This document shows, in pieces, positions 1 to 5,804 of a DNA stretch of 6,425 bases. Under the pieces are notes generated by a model. It worked only from the letters and a program-made list of their open reading frames with translations. It had not been told where the DNA came from and made no database searches. Location of the stretch: positions 1 to 6,425 of the forward strand of contig JAUMSA010000287.1 of the NCBI GenBank assembly GCA_031293105.1. The letters run 5' to 3'. The DNA is from Butyricicoccus sp. (lineage in GTDB: Bacteria; Bacillota; Clostridia; Oscillospirales; Butyricicoccaceae). The position numbers were made by a program, and so were the translations under genes. Each line of letters opens with the position of its first letter. Within the stretch, counting starts at the first letter, position 1.

Positions 1-1278
1 ATACAGCATGGTCATGCAGCCCACACGGCCAAAGAACATCAGGAAAATCAGAATCAGGTGAGAGGCTCCCCCCAAGTCCGGGGTAATACCCAGCGTCAGA
101 CCGACGGTTGCAATCGCGGATGCGGTTTCAAACAGCGAGGACATAAGCGGCACCTGGTCAAAGTGACACAGCGCCATCGTGCCAATCAGCGTCAATCCCA
201 TATAGCTGGTCGCAATCGTCACCGCGTTTTTGAGGACACTCGGGTGAATGCGGCGGCCAAAGCATTGCAGTTCATCCTCCCTGCGCAGGGTGGAACGCAG
301 GCACAGCATCAGCACCACGGCCGTAGTCGTTTTCATGCCGCCCGCCGTGGAACCAGGCGAACCGCCAATCAGCATCAAAGCCACCATCAGCAGCTGGCTG
401 TTGGAGGCCAGATCGCCCAAACCGACCGAATTAAAACCCGCGGTGCGGGTCGTAACCGATTGGAATAACGCCGCCAGCCCTTGGACCGGACGTGGCAAGC
501 CCGGCTGCATCTGGCCATTCTGAAAGACCAGCATCAGCGCGGCCGGCACAAAAATCAACACCGCTGTCGTCAGCAGGACGATTTTGGTCTGTAACGAAAA
601 ATGCCGTTTGTCGCGGCGGTTCATCCAAAGATTTTCCCAGACAAAAAAGCCCACGCCGCCAAACACAATCAGCAACATAACGCTCAGGGTGACGATCGGA
701 TCATCTGTAAAGGCGGTCAGCGAACTCAACGGCCCGCTGTATGTGCCCATCAGGTCAAATCCTGCGTTGCAGAATGCTGAAATGGCATGGAATACGCCGT
801 ACCACAAACCCTTTGCGAAGCCAAACAAGGGAATAAACCGAATGGACAGCAACGCGGCCCCACAGAGTTCCACGCATACCGTAATCGTGAACACAAACCG
901 CGCCAACCGAATGATGCCGCCCATCTGCGGCGCGGCAATCGATTCCTGCATGACAAAGCGAGATTTCAGGCCAATGCGGCGCTTGGACAGGGTCGCCAGC
1001 GCCATGGCCATGGTGATAAAGCCTAAGCCGCCAATTTGAATGAGTGTTAAAATCACTGCCTGACCAAACAGGGACCAATAGGTCGCCGTATCATAGACGA
1101 TCAGCCCGGTTACACAAGTGGCCGAAGTTGCGGTGAACAAGGCGTCCAAAAACGGGGTATAGATGCGTTCCTTGCATGCAATCGGCAACGACAGCAGCAC
1201 AGCGCCCACCAAAATAATCGACAGGTAACCCAGTACGATGATCTTGGTCGGGGTCATCCGGTCCTGCAGAGATTTCAT
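1..1278 (-). CDS. ktrB: KtrB/TrkH-family potassium uptake channel subunit (C-terminus cut by window edge)
   Basis: This is the membrane subunit of a Ktr/Trk K+ uptake system. 426 residues are visible and the frame runs off the left edge; KtrB proteins are usually about 440-460 residues, so only a short C-terminal piece is missing. The four membrane-pore-membrane repeats of the superfamily can be seen from their pore loops: SATCVTGL (about 52-59), SAFCNAGF (167-174), TTRTAGFN (276-283) and SAIATVGL (387-394), each with the filter glycine. The gating loop after the third repeat is GGSPGSTAGGMKTTT (305-319), a hallmark of the family. The N-terminus (MTPTKIIVLGY) resembles KtrB/NtpJ more than long proteobacterial TrkH. 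The ATG at 1278 was chosen because the family N-terminus begins there and GAGAAGTGAT lies just upstream with partial anti-SD pairing. The partner RCK protein (KtrA/TrkA) that normally gates the channel is not in the window. It may lie beyond the left edge, but that is inference. Confidence 0.95.
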   Translation of the reverse strand, partial: MKSLQDRMTPTKIIVLGYLSIILVGAVLLSLPIACKERIYTPFLDALFTATSATCVTGLIVYDTATYWSLFGQAVILTLIQIGGLGFITMAMALATLSKRRIGLKSRFVMQESIAAPQMGGIIRLARFVFTITVCVELCGAALLSIRFIPLFGFAKGLWYGVFHAISAFCNAGFDLMGTYSGPLSSLTAFTDDPIVTLSVMLLIVFGGVGFFVWENLWMNRRDKRHFSLQTKIVLLTTAVLIFVPAALMLVFQNGQMQPGLPRPVQGLAALFQSVTTRTAGFNSVGLGDLASNSQLLMVALMLIGGSPGSTAGGMKTTTAVVLMLCLRSTLRREDELQCFGRRIHPSVLKNAVTIATSYMGLTLIGTMALCHFDQVPLMSSLFETASAIATVGLTLGITPDLGGASHLILIFLMFFGRVGCMTMLY

Positions 1279-1325
1279 AACCAATCACTTCTCAATTTTT
1301 ATCCGTCCTTTTTTCGCTCTCTATA

Positions 1326-1350
1326 TGGAAAGCATTATAACAGGTTTCCA
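1326..1350. repeat. Inverted repeat over the ktrB-like -10 box (possible operator)
   Basis: TGGAAA (1326-1331) and TTTCCA (1345-1350) form a perfect 6-bp inverted repeat with a 13-bp spacer. The -10 hexamer of the minus-strand promoter lies inside the spacer, a position where a repressor dimer would block RNA polymerase. Six-bp repeats of this kind also occur by chance, and I do not recognise the half-site as belonging to a known regulator. Confidence 0.25.
1334..1339 (-). promoter_or_regulatory. Probable promoter -10 of the ktrB-like gene
   Basis: On the minus strand this hexamer is a perfect TATAAT preceded by TGT, so it is an extended -10 (TGnTATAAT). The best -35 at 17 bp spacing is a poor TTTTCT, which an extended -10 can tolerate. 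Transcription would start near 1327 and leave a leader of about 50 nt. The element sits in the middle of the inverted repeat TGGAAA-N13-TTTCCA at 1326-1350. Confidence 0.6.
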
Positions 1351-1418
1351 CCCAAAAGAAAAGATTCTGCGGCGCAGTTTGCAAAAGGTTGACGAAAGCT
1401 TTACAACCCTGACGGGGC

Positions 1419-1447
1419 TTGCAGGGGCTGGAAGGCTGTGGTAGAAT
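1419..1447 (+). promoter_or_regulatory. Probable promoter of the ProX-like gene
   Basis: TTGCAG (1419-1424) and TAGAAT (1442-1447) are separated by 17 bp. The bases before the -10 are TGG, giving an extended -10 (TGnTAGAAT). The predicted start near 1454 leaves a leader of about 33 nt that carries the ribosome binding site. The -35 matches consensus only in TTG, so the extended -10 probably carries much of the recognition. Confidence 0.6.
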
Positions 1448-1473
1448 CGGTTTATACAACACCATTTTGGAAA

Positions 1474-1478
1474 GGAAG
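1474..1478 (+). promoter_or_regulatory. Ribosome binding site deciding the ProX start
   Basis: GGAAG lies 8 nt before the ATG at 1487. A second ATG at 1480 is only one base after this site and its frame stops after five codons, so 1487 is the functional start. Confidence 0.7.
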
Positions 1479-1486
1479 TATGCACG

Positions 1487-2026
1487 ATGCAAATTGACCC
1501 GCAACGCTATCACGGCCGGCCGGCAGAGACCCGCGAGCCCCGGGAAGAAGCCGCCTATGCGCTCTTAGAGCGCGCCGGCGTACCCTTTGACCGGATGGAC
1601 CACAGTGCCACCGCGACCATTGAAGATTGCCATGCCGTGGAACAGTATTTAGATACGACGGTATGCAAGAATTTATTCCTATGCAACCGGCAGAAAACCA
1701 AGTTCTATCTGCTGATTATGCCCGGCGAAAAGGTCTTTCACACCAAGGACCTTTCGGCGCAGATCGGTTCGGCGCGGCTGTCCTTTGCGCCCGGCGAAAA
1801 GATGGAAGAACTGATCGGTACCACGCCCGGCTCGGCCAGTGTACTCAGTCTGGTGTTCGACCGCGACCATCAGGTGCAGCTCCTCATCGACCGGGATGTG
1901 CTGGATGCCGAATATTTTGCCTGCCATCCGTGTATCAATACGTCGTCGCTGCAATTTCGCACCTGCGACCTCTTGGAGAAGGTCCTGCCCACTCTGGGGG
2001 TCACGCCAACCTATGTCACCCTCTGA
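1487..2026 (+). CDS. Free-standing ProX/YbaK-type prolyl-tRNA synthetase-associated deacylase
   Basis: This 179-residue protein is a single YbaK/ProRS-associated domain. The family hydrolyses mischarged aminoacyl-tRNA in trans in the cytoplasm; ProX-type members (ProX, PrdX, ProXp-ala) remove Ala, or in related groups Cys, from tRNA-Pro. Visible signatures are SATATIEDC (40-48), the lysine in VCKNLFL (K61), which matches the conserved lysine of the editing site, the GTTPGSAS loop (111-118) corresponding to the GxxxP substrate-binding loop, and a late FACHPCINTSSLQF segment (144-157) typical of ProX-like rather than plain YbaK proteins. The length fits the family. The gene has its own promoter and is not in an operon; it diverges from the K+ channel gene and converges on the DHHW gene, with only two bases between the two stop codons. 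No hairpin terminator is evident after the stop. Assignment to the family is firm. The choice between Ala-tRNA-Pro and another substrate is inference. Confidence 0.92.
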   Translation: MQIDPQRYHGRPAETREPREEAAYALLERAGVPFDRMDHSATATIEDCHAVEQYLDTTVCKNLFLCNRQKTKFYLLIMPGEKVFHTKDLSAQIGSARLSFAPGEKMEELIGTTPGSASVLSLVFDRDHQVQLLIDRDVLDAEYFACHPCINTSSLQFRTCDLLEKVLPTLGVTPTYVTL

Positions 2027-2028
2027 TT

Positions 2029-3210
2029 TTACCGATAGGTGCCGTTGTCAGCAGACTGGTTGTACGACATGTTATCCCGCACAGCAATGACGATATCCGG
2101 CTGGTACATGTCGATGTATTCATACAGCGTCATGGCATCATAATGCCGGAAGTCCAGTGAGCGGAATTCCCCACAGGAAGCATAAATTAAGCCCTCCAGC
2201 GGGTTGGTAAACGAATCGCCGAACATCAGCACGCGCGGCAGATCGTCCCGCCCGGTGCGGATGATGGTTTCCCCGATATCGCCGCCCATATATCCGGCAT
2301 AGGTCGAAACCACCGGGTCGGGCTGCCGGAAGGTAAACGAATCGACCCGGTTGCCGTAATCCTCCCGGGTGAACGGCACGGGTTCGGTGGGCTCAGCCCA
2401 GGTCAGATGTTCCTTGCGCTTTTGCAAATTACAGATCTGGCGGCTGTATGACCCGAAAAACTCCTGGCTCTCGGTGTGGAAGGTCAGTTCCTCATCCTGG
2501 TACACCTTGAGCGGCGTATCCAGCCGTTCGTTCAAGGCCGCCATCAGGGTGCGGTAGGTCAGCAGCACACCATCGTAGTTGTAGTGGTTGTCCATCGCCG
2601 AATAATAGCTTTTGGCGTTCCCGGTCTGGTCAAAGACCGTACGCATGTTGACCGCAACCGCATCGGTTTCGGCCAGGGCGTCAAACACGCGCCCTTCGCA
2701 GTAATCGACTAGGCTGCGCCCAATGGACAGGTATTCCGGGTATTCATCGTAATAGACATACCGCTGTCCGGGTACGCCCACATAACAGAAAATGCCCCCG
2801 TTTTTTTCCACATGACCGACGAGCGCTTTGAGTTCGTCGGTCTTTTTATCCATAATGGCCGCCTGTTCTTCCGGGTTGTACCGTTCGGGCGTCGCCATGA
2901 TGAGCAGCGCCCCGCTGTCGGTTTCGATGATGTTATTGACCTCCACCTTGGGCATCGCCCGCTGGATGGCGGCATGGGCCTTTAACATGGTGTTGCGCCC
3001 CACGATGTGGTCGCTCAGGTAGGCGTCCCAATCGGAAAAATATTGGCCGCTCGTGACCGCTTCGGCGGTGGCCGCCGGTTTGGCGGCTAAGGCGCGGTTT
3101 TCATAATATGACACCGCCTTTTCGGGCAATGCAAACGACAGCACCGGCACGGCCACCAGAATGCCGCCAAATGCGACCAATAACGCGCGGTTTGCGAATT
3201 TTTGCAGCAT
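2029..3210 (-). CDS. DHHW-family / AlgJ-AlgX-like extracytoplasmic O-acyltransferase partner of MBOAT
   Basis: A 393-residue protein with an N-terminal signal anchor (hydrophobic about 8-28), so the main domain should lie outside the membrane. The YYENRALAAKP segment (35-45) after the anchor and the DAYLSDHIVGRN stretch (62-73) are typical of the DHHW family. The SGNH/AlgX-type catalytic elements appear in the order expected: D207 and H209 in MDNHYN, corresponding to the DxHW motif, and S333 in MFGDSFTNPL (329-338). In AlgJ/AlgX these residues form the Asp-His-Ser triad that moves an acetyl group to an exported polysaccharide. The Trp of the motif is Tyr here (Y210). The gene begins 14 nt after the MBOAT stop and is probably co-transcribed with it. 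Its ribosome binding site is the 3' end of a GGGGGGGGAGG run only 3 nt before the ATG, so a G8 tract lies in the site. The acceptor polymer and acyl group cannot be read from the sequence; acetyl is the likeliest guess. Confidence 0.9.
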   Translation of the reverse strand: MLQKFANRALLVAFGGILVAVPVLSFALPEKAVSYYENRALAAKPAATAEAVTSGQYFSDWDAYLSDHIVGRNTMLKAHAAIQRAMPKVEVNNIIETDSGALLIMATPERYNPEEQAAIMDKKTDELKALVGHVEKNGGIFCYVGVPGQRYVYYDEYPEYLSIGRSLVDYCEGRVFDALAETDAVAVNMRTVFDQTGNAKSYYSAMDNHYNYDGVLLTYRTLMAALNERLDTPLKVYQDEELTFHTESQEFFGSYSRQICNLQKRKEHLTWAEPTEPVPFTREDYGNRVDSFTFRQPDPVVSTYAGYMGGDIGETIIRTGRDDLPRVLMFGDSFTNPLEGLIYASCGEFRSLDFRHYDAMTLYEYIDMYQPDIVIAVRDNMSYNQSADNGTYR

Positions 3211-3213
3211 AGG

Positions 3214-3224
3214 CCTCCCCCCCC
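3214..3224 (-). promoter_or_regulatory. Unusual ribosome binding site of the DHHW gene, with a G8 tract
   Basis: On the minus strand the whole gap between the MBOAT stop and the DHHW ATG reads G8-AGG-CCT. The canonical GGAGG core leaves only 3 nt to the start codon, shorter than the usual 5-9. The long G run allows alternative pairing registers (with G-U wobble) further from the ATG. A homopolymer of eight G is prone to slippage. Confidence 0.7.
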
Positions 3225-4613
3225 TTAAAAGCGGAAATAGATAAACGGGTTAAAGGACGAACTGATGAGCCACACGACCGACAGGCCGAACACCACCAGC
3301 GCCCAGACGTTGGCGCCCAAGGTCAGCACGCCGCCCTTCTGCTGTTCCCGTTTGCGCAGCCAAGCGGCAAACGGGATGCAGCCGATGCAGGCTGCGAGCA
3401 GCTCCACACTGTATTCATTCAGACAGTACAGCGTCAGCCGGTTGAGGCCCTGGGCGGGCGTAAACATGGCCTGCACATACCAGACCACCTGGTCAAGCGA
3501 TTCGGCGCGGAACAGCACCCAGCCCAGCACAACCAGCACAAAGGCATAGGCCCAGCGCACCACCTGCGGCAGATGGTCCAGCAGCCGGTTCAGTACCAGC
3601 TTTTCCAGCAGCAGCAGTACGCCGAAATACAGGCCCCACAGCATAAAATTCCAGGCCGCGCCATGCCAAATACCGGTCAATACCCAGACGGCCAGCAGGT
3701 TGAACACCCACCGCCCCTTGCTGCACCGGTTGCCGCCCAACGGAATGTACACATAATCGCGGAACCAGGTGGACAGCGAGATATGCCACCGCCGCCAAAA
3801 CTCGGTGATCGACCGCGAAATATACGGATAATTAAAGTTCTCTAGGAAGTGAAAGCCCAGCACCCGCCCCAGGCCGATGGCCATATCCGAGTAGCCGGAA
3901 AAGTCAAAATAGATCTGCAACGTGTAGGCCAAAGCGCCCAGCCAGGCAATATCCCAGGTCAGTTCCCCGGCAGACAGGCCAAAGGCCCGGTCGGCGATCT
4001 GGCCCATGGTGTTGGCCAGCAGCATTTTCTTACCTAGACCGATCATAAACCGGCGCACGCCTTCGGCGGCTTCGTCGAGCGATTCATGCCGCCGCACAAT
4101 CTCGGCCGCCACAGTCTGATACCGAACAATCGGGCCCGCAATGAGCTGCGGAAACAGCGCTACATACAGCGCCACATGCAGCGGATTTTTCTGTACTGGG
4201 GCATCCCCGCGCGCCACATCGATGACATAGCTGAGTCCCTGGAAGGTAAAGAACGAAATACCGATGGGCAGCACGATTTCAGGCACCGGCAGCGACAGAC
4301 CGAACACGCTGTTTGCGGTCGATAGCAGCAGGCCGGTGTATTTATAATAGATAAGCAATCCGAGTCCGATCACGCTGGCAAGGGTCACCCCAAGCCGGGG
4401 CCGCTGCACGGCAATCCGGCCGCAAATATAATTGACGGCAATCGAGAGCAGCATGACGAATACGAACACCGGCTCGCCCCAGGCGTAAAACATCAGGCTG
4501 AACAGCAGCAGGATGTTGTTGCGCGCCTCCCGAAACCGTTCAGGAATGGCGAAATACAGGACAAACAAGGCCGGTAAAAACAGGAAAATAAAAATACAAC
4601 TGCTAAAGGACAT
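3225..4613 (-). CDS. MBOAT-family membrane O-acyltransferase (AlgI/PatA/DltB-like)
   Basis: A 462-residue polytopic membrane protein of the usual length for bacterial MBOAT proteins. The family takes acyl groups from a cytoplasmic donor and passes them across the membrane for O-acylation of surface polymers. The N-terminus MSFSSCIFIFLFLPALF is typical. Family signatures include LPIGISFFTFQGLSYVID (115-132), LFPQLIAGPIVRY (153-165), IYFDFSGYSDMAIGLG (234-249), FWRRWHISLSTWFRDY (272-287) with H277, YIPLGGNR (289-296), and GIWHGAAWNFMLWG (314-327) with the catalytic His at H317. The protein ends in FNPFIYFRF; a C-terminal FxYFxF-like motif is known from DltB/DltX-type systems. The only partner gene is the DHHW protein 14 nt downstream. 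There is no dltA/dltC-like carrier pair, which argues for an acyl-CoA donor and against D-alanylation. The start ATG at 4613 has a weak GGTGA site 4 nt upstream. The substrate is unknown. Confidence 0.95.
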   Translation of the reverse strand: MSFSSCIFIFLFLPALFVLYFAIPERFREARNNILLLFSLMFYAWGEPVFVFVMLLSIAVNYICGRIAVQRPRLGVTLASVIGLGLLIYYKYTGLLLSTANSVFGLSLPVPEIVLPIGISFFTFQGLSYVIDVARGDAPVQKNPLHVALYVALFPQLIAGPIVRYQTVAAEIVRRHESLDEAAEGVRRFMIGLGKKMLLANTMGQIADRAFGLSAGELTWDIAWLGALAYTLQIYFDFSGYSDMAIGLGRVLGFHFLENFNYPYISRSITEFWRRWHISLSTWFRDYVYIPLGGNRCSKGRWVFNLLAVWVLTGIWHGAAWNFMLWGLYFGVLLLLEKLVLNRLLDHLPQVVRWAYAFVLVVLGWVLFRAESLDQVVWYVQAMFTPAQGLNRLTLYCLNEYSVELLAACIGCIPFAAWLRKREQQKGGVLTLGANVWALVVFGLSVVWLISSSFNPFIYFRF

Positions 4614-4649
4614 GGTCTCACCGTTTTTTCTATTATGAAATCGTTTCTT

Positions 4650-4678
4650 ATTTTACCAGATTCCCAGGGAAAAAGCAA
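4650..4678 (-). promoter_or_regulatory. Probable promoter of the MBOAT-DHHW unit
   Basis: On the minus strand TTGCTT (4673-4678) and TAAAAT (4650-4655) are 17 bp apart, with TGG before the -10 giving an extended -10. The predicted start near 4643 leaves a leader of about 30 nt. The -35 lies in the T-rich tail of the rplL terminator, so the two signals are packed back to back. Confidence 0.55.
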
Positions 4679-4679
4679 A

Positions 4680-4709
4680 GAAAAAACGGACAGGCTTTCG
4701 CCTGTCCGT
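4680..4709 (-). terminator. Intrinsic terminator of rplJ-rplL
   Basis: On the minus strand ACGGACAGGC pairs perfectly with GCCTGTCCGT around a GAAA tetraloop (stem-loop 4686-4709), followed by a T-rich tract (TTTTTC and more) down to about 4671. It begins about 20 nt after the rplL stop codon. It should largely separate the ribosomal operon from the MBOAT gene. Confidence 0.92.
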
Positions 4710-4730
4710 TGTGGGTTACCAGAGTGAAAC

Positions 4731-5099
4731 TTACTTCAGGGTTACCTTTGCGCCAGCTTCTTCCAGCTGAGCCTTGATGGACTCTGCATCTTCCTTGGAA
4801 GCGCCTTCCTTGATGATGGACGGAGCGCCGTCTACCTTCTCCTTGGCTTCCTTCAGGCCCAGGCCAGTGATCGCACGAACAACCTTGATAACGTTGATCT
4901 TGGAAGCACCAGCTTCGGTCAGCTCAACGTCAAACTCGGTCTTCTCTTCAGCAGCCGGAGCAGCAGCGCCGCCAGCAGCACCTGCAACAGCAACCGGCAT
5001 AGCCGATACGCCAAATTCTTCTTCCAGAGCCTTAACCAGCTCAGCCAGTTCCAGAACCTTCAGGCCCTTTACGGCTTCCATAATCTCAGCAACAGTCAT
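4731..5099 (-). CDS. rplL: Ribosomal protein L7/L12 (bL12)
   Basis: A 122-residue protein of standard length. L12 dimers form the flexible ribosomal stalk by binding the C-terminal helix of L10 and recruit translation GTPases (EF-Tu, EF-G, IF2, RF3). The N-terminal dimerisation and L10-binding part (1-32, with VAEIMEAVKGLKVLELAELV) is followed by an Ala/Gly-rich hinge (about 37-50, AVAGAAGGAAAPAA) and a C-terminal domain (53-122). That domain carries the factor-binding surface INVIKVVRAITGLGLKEAK (68-86) and ends in EEAGAKVTLK. A clear GGAGG (5109-5113) sits 9 nt before the ATG. The gene follows rplJ after a 52-nt A/T-rich gap with no hairpin, so it is co-transcribed with rplJ, and it is followed by a strong terminator. 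rpoB, a common next gene in Bacillota, is absent here. Confidence 0.98.
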   Translation of the reverse strand: MTVAEIMEAVKGLKVLELAELVKALEEEFGVSAMPVAVAGAAGGAAAPAAEEKTEFDVELTEAGASKINVIKVVRAITGLGLKEAKEKVDGAPSIIKEGASKEDAESIKAQLEEAGAKVTLK

Positions 5100-5151
5100 G
5101 GTAATAAACCTCCAATTTTTTAAATTTAATTAAAATACGTCAAACGCTGCA

Positions 5152-5718
5152 TTATTCAGCAGCAGCTTCCTCCGCAGCGGCTTCCTTCGGAGCCACCAGG
5201 GTGGATACCAGAGCTTCGCCGTCCTCGGTCTTCTTTGCGATGTTATCAAGCGCAATAACAAGCTGAGTAATCGGGAAGTTGAAGCCGTACAGAACCTGCG
5301 CGATGAGGCCCTCGCGGCTCGGCATCTCGGCAAGCTTCAGAACCTCGGCAGCGGGGATTGCCTCGCCTTCCAGGTAGCCAGCCTTGATCTTAAAGTTGTC
5401 ATGCTTCTTGGCGTACTCATTGAGGATCTTCGCAGCAGAAACAACGTCGTCGTTCATGCTGATCGCCAGAGCAGTGGTGCCGTTCAGGTGCTCGTCGAAC
5501 AGGTCGAAACCGAGTTCCTTCGCAGCGAAACGGATCATGGTGTTCTTGATAACTGCGTATTCAACGCCAGCTTCACGTAGCTCACGGCGGAGCTTGGTGT
5601 CATCCTCAACGTTGATGCCCTTATAATCGACCAGAACGCCCGCCGGGGAATTCTTGATCTTCTCTACCAAAGAAGCGACCAGAGCCTTCTTTTCTTCCAG
5701 AACCTTTGCATTCGGCAT
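5152..5718 (-). CDS. rplJ: Ribosomal protein L10 (uL10)
   Basis: A 188-residue protein. L10 anchors the stalk on 23S rRNA and carries L12 dimers on its C-terminal helix; in many bacteria the L10-L12 complex also represses its own mRNA. The RNA-binding N-terminal domain shows VLVDYKGINVED (28-39), LRRELREAGVEYAVIKNTM (43-61) and NGTTALAIS (79-87). After MPSREGLIAQVL (132-143) comes the long L12-binding helix (about 147-176). The protein is somewhat longer than the usual 165-175 residues because of an Ala/Glu tail, EAAAEEAAAE, at 179-188. A strong GGAGGTGA (5725-5732) fixes the start at 5718. Upstream lie an L10 leader, an attenuator hairpin and a consensus promoter, so expression is probably set by feedback on the leader. 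rplL follows 52 nt downstream. Confidence 0.98.
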   Translation of the reverse strand: MPNAKVLEEKKALVASLVEKIKNSPAGVLVDYKGINVEDDTKLRRELREAGVEYAVIKNTMIRFAAKELGFDLFDEHLNGTTALAISMNDDVVSAAKILNEYAKKHDNFKIKAGYLEGEAIPAAEVLKLAEMPSREGLIAQVLYGFNFPITQLVIALDNIAKKTEDGEALVSTLVAPKEAAAEEAAAE

Positions 5719-5732
5719 CTTGTTTCACCTCC

Positions 5733-5773
5733 ATAAAATAAAATGTCCTCTTGTGCAAAGACACAAGAGGACA
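5733..5773 (-). terminator. Attenuator hairpin in the rplJ leader
   Basis: On the minus strand TGTCCTCTTGTG (5773-5762) pairs perfectly over 12 bp with CACAAGAGGACA (5755-5744) around a 6-nt loop (TCTTTG). TTTTATTTTAT follows directly, and then the rplJ ribosome binding site. A hairpin with a U-tract inside a 5' leader is the signature of transcription attenuation. Seven bases of its 5' arm can instead pair upstream (see the antiterminator entry). Confidence 0.9.
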
Positions 5774-5804
5774 CACAATTAACCAATTCACGTGTGCTGA
5801 CCTC
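5767..5804 (-). promoter_or_regulatory. Candidate antiterminator competing with the rplJ attenuator
   Basis: On the minus strand GAGG (5804-5801), a TCAG bulge, and CACAC (5796-5792) can pair with GTGTG (5776-5772), a single T, and CCTC (5770-5767). The hairpin continues inward through AATT/AATT around a GGTT loop. It uses seven of the twelve bases in the 5' arm of the attenuator and also the GAGG that belongs to the L10-leader core, so the two folds exclude each other. The pairing was drawn by eye; no energies were computed. Confidence 0.5.

Noticed and set aside
58..1039. Several plus-strand open frames, up to 151 codons, opposite the K+ channel gene
   Set aside because: Their products are Arg/Gln/His- or Ser/Pro-rich low-complexity sequence with no family resemblance, while the minus strand encodes a continuous KtrB protein with all four pore loops.
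1279..1327. Possible c-di-AMP or K+-sensing riboswitch ahead of the ktrB-like gene
   Set aside because: Only about 50 nt separate the predicted transcript start from the ATG, with no conserved riboswitch core or terminator hairpin.
1389..1394. TTGACG as the -35 of the ProX promoter
   Set aside because: No -10-like hexamer lies 16-18 bp downstream; TTGCAG with the extended TGGTAGAAT at 17 bp fits better.
1627..2160. A 177-codon plus-strand frame overlapping the ProX and DHHW genes
   Set aside because: It overlaps two well-supported genes in other frames, has no clear ribosome binding site and resembles no family; it is a shadow of GC-rich coding sequence.
3225..4613. Assignment of the MBOAT gene as dltB of a D-alanylation operon
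   Set aside because: No dltA, dltC, dltX or canonical dltD lies nearby, and the partner is a DHHW/AlgX-like protein, so a general O-acyltransferase call is safer.
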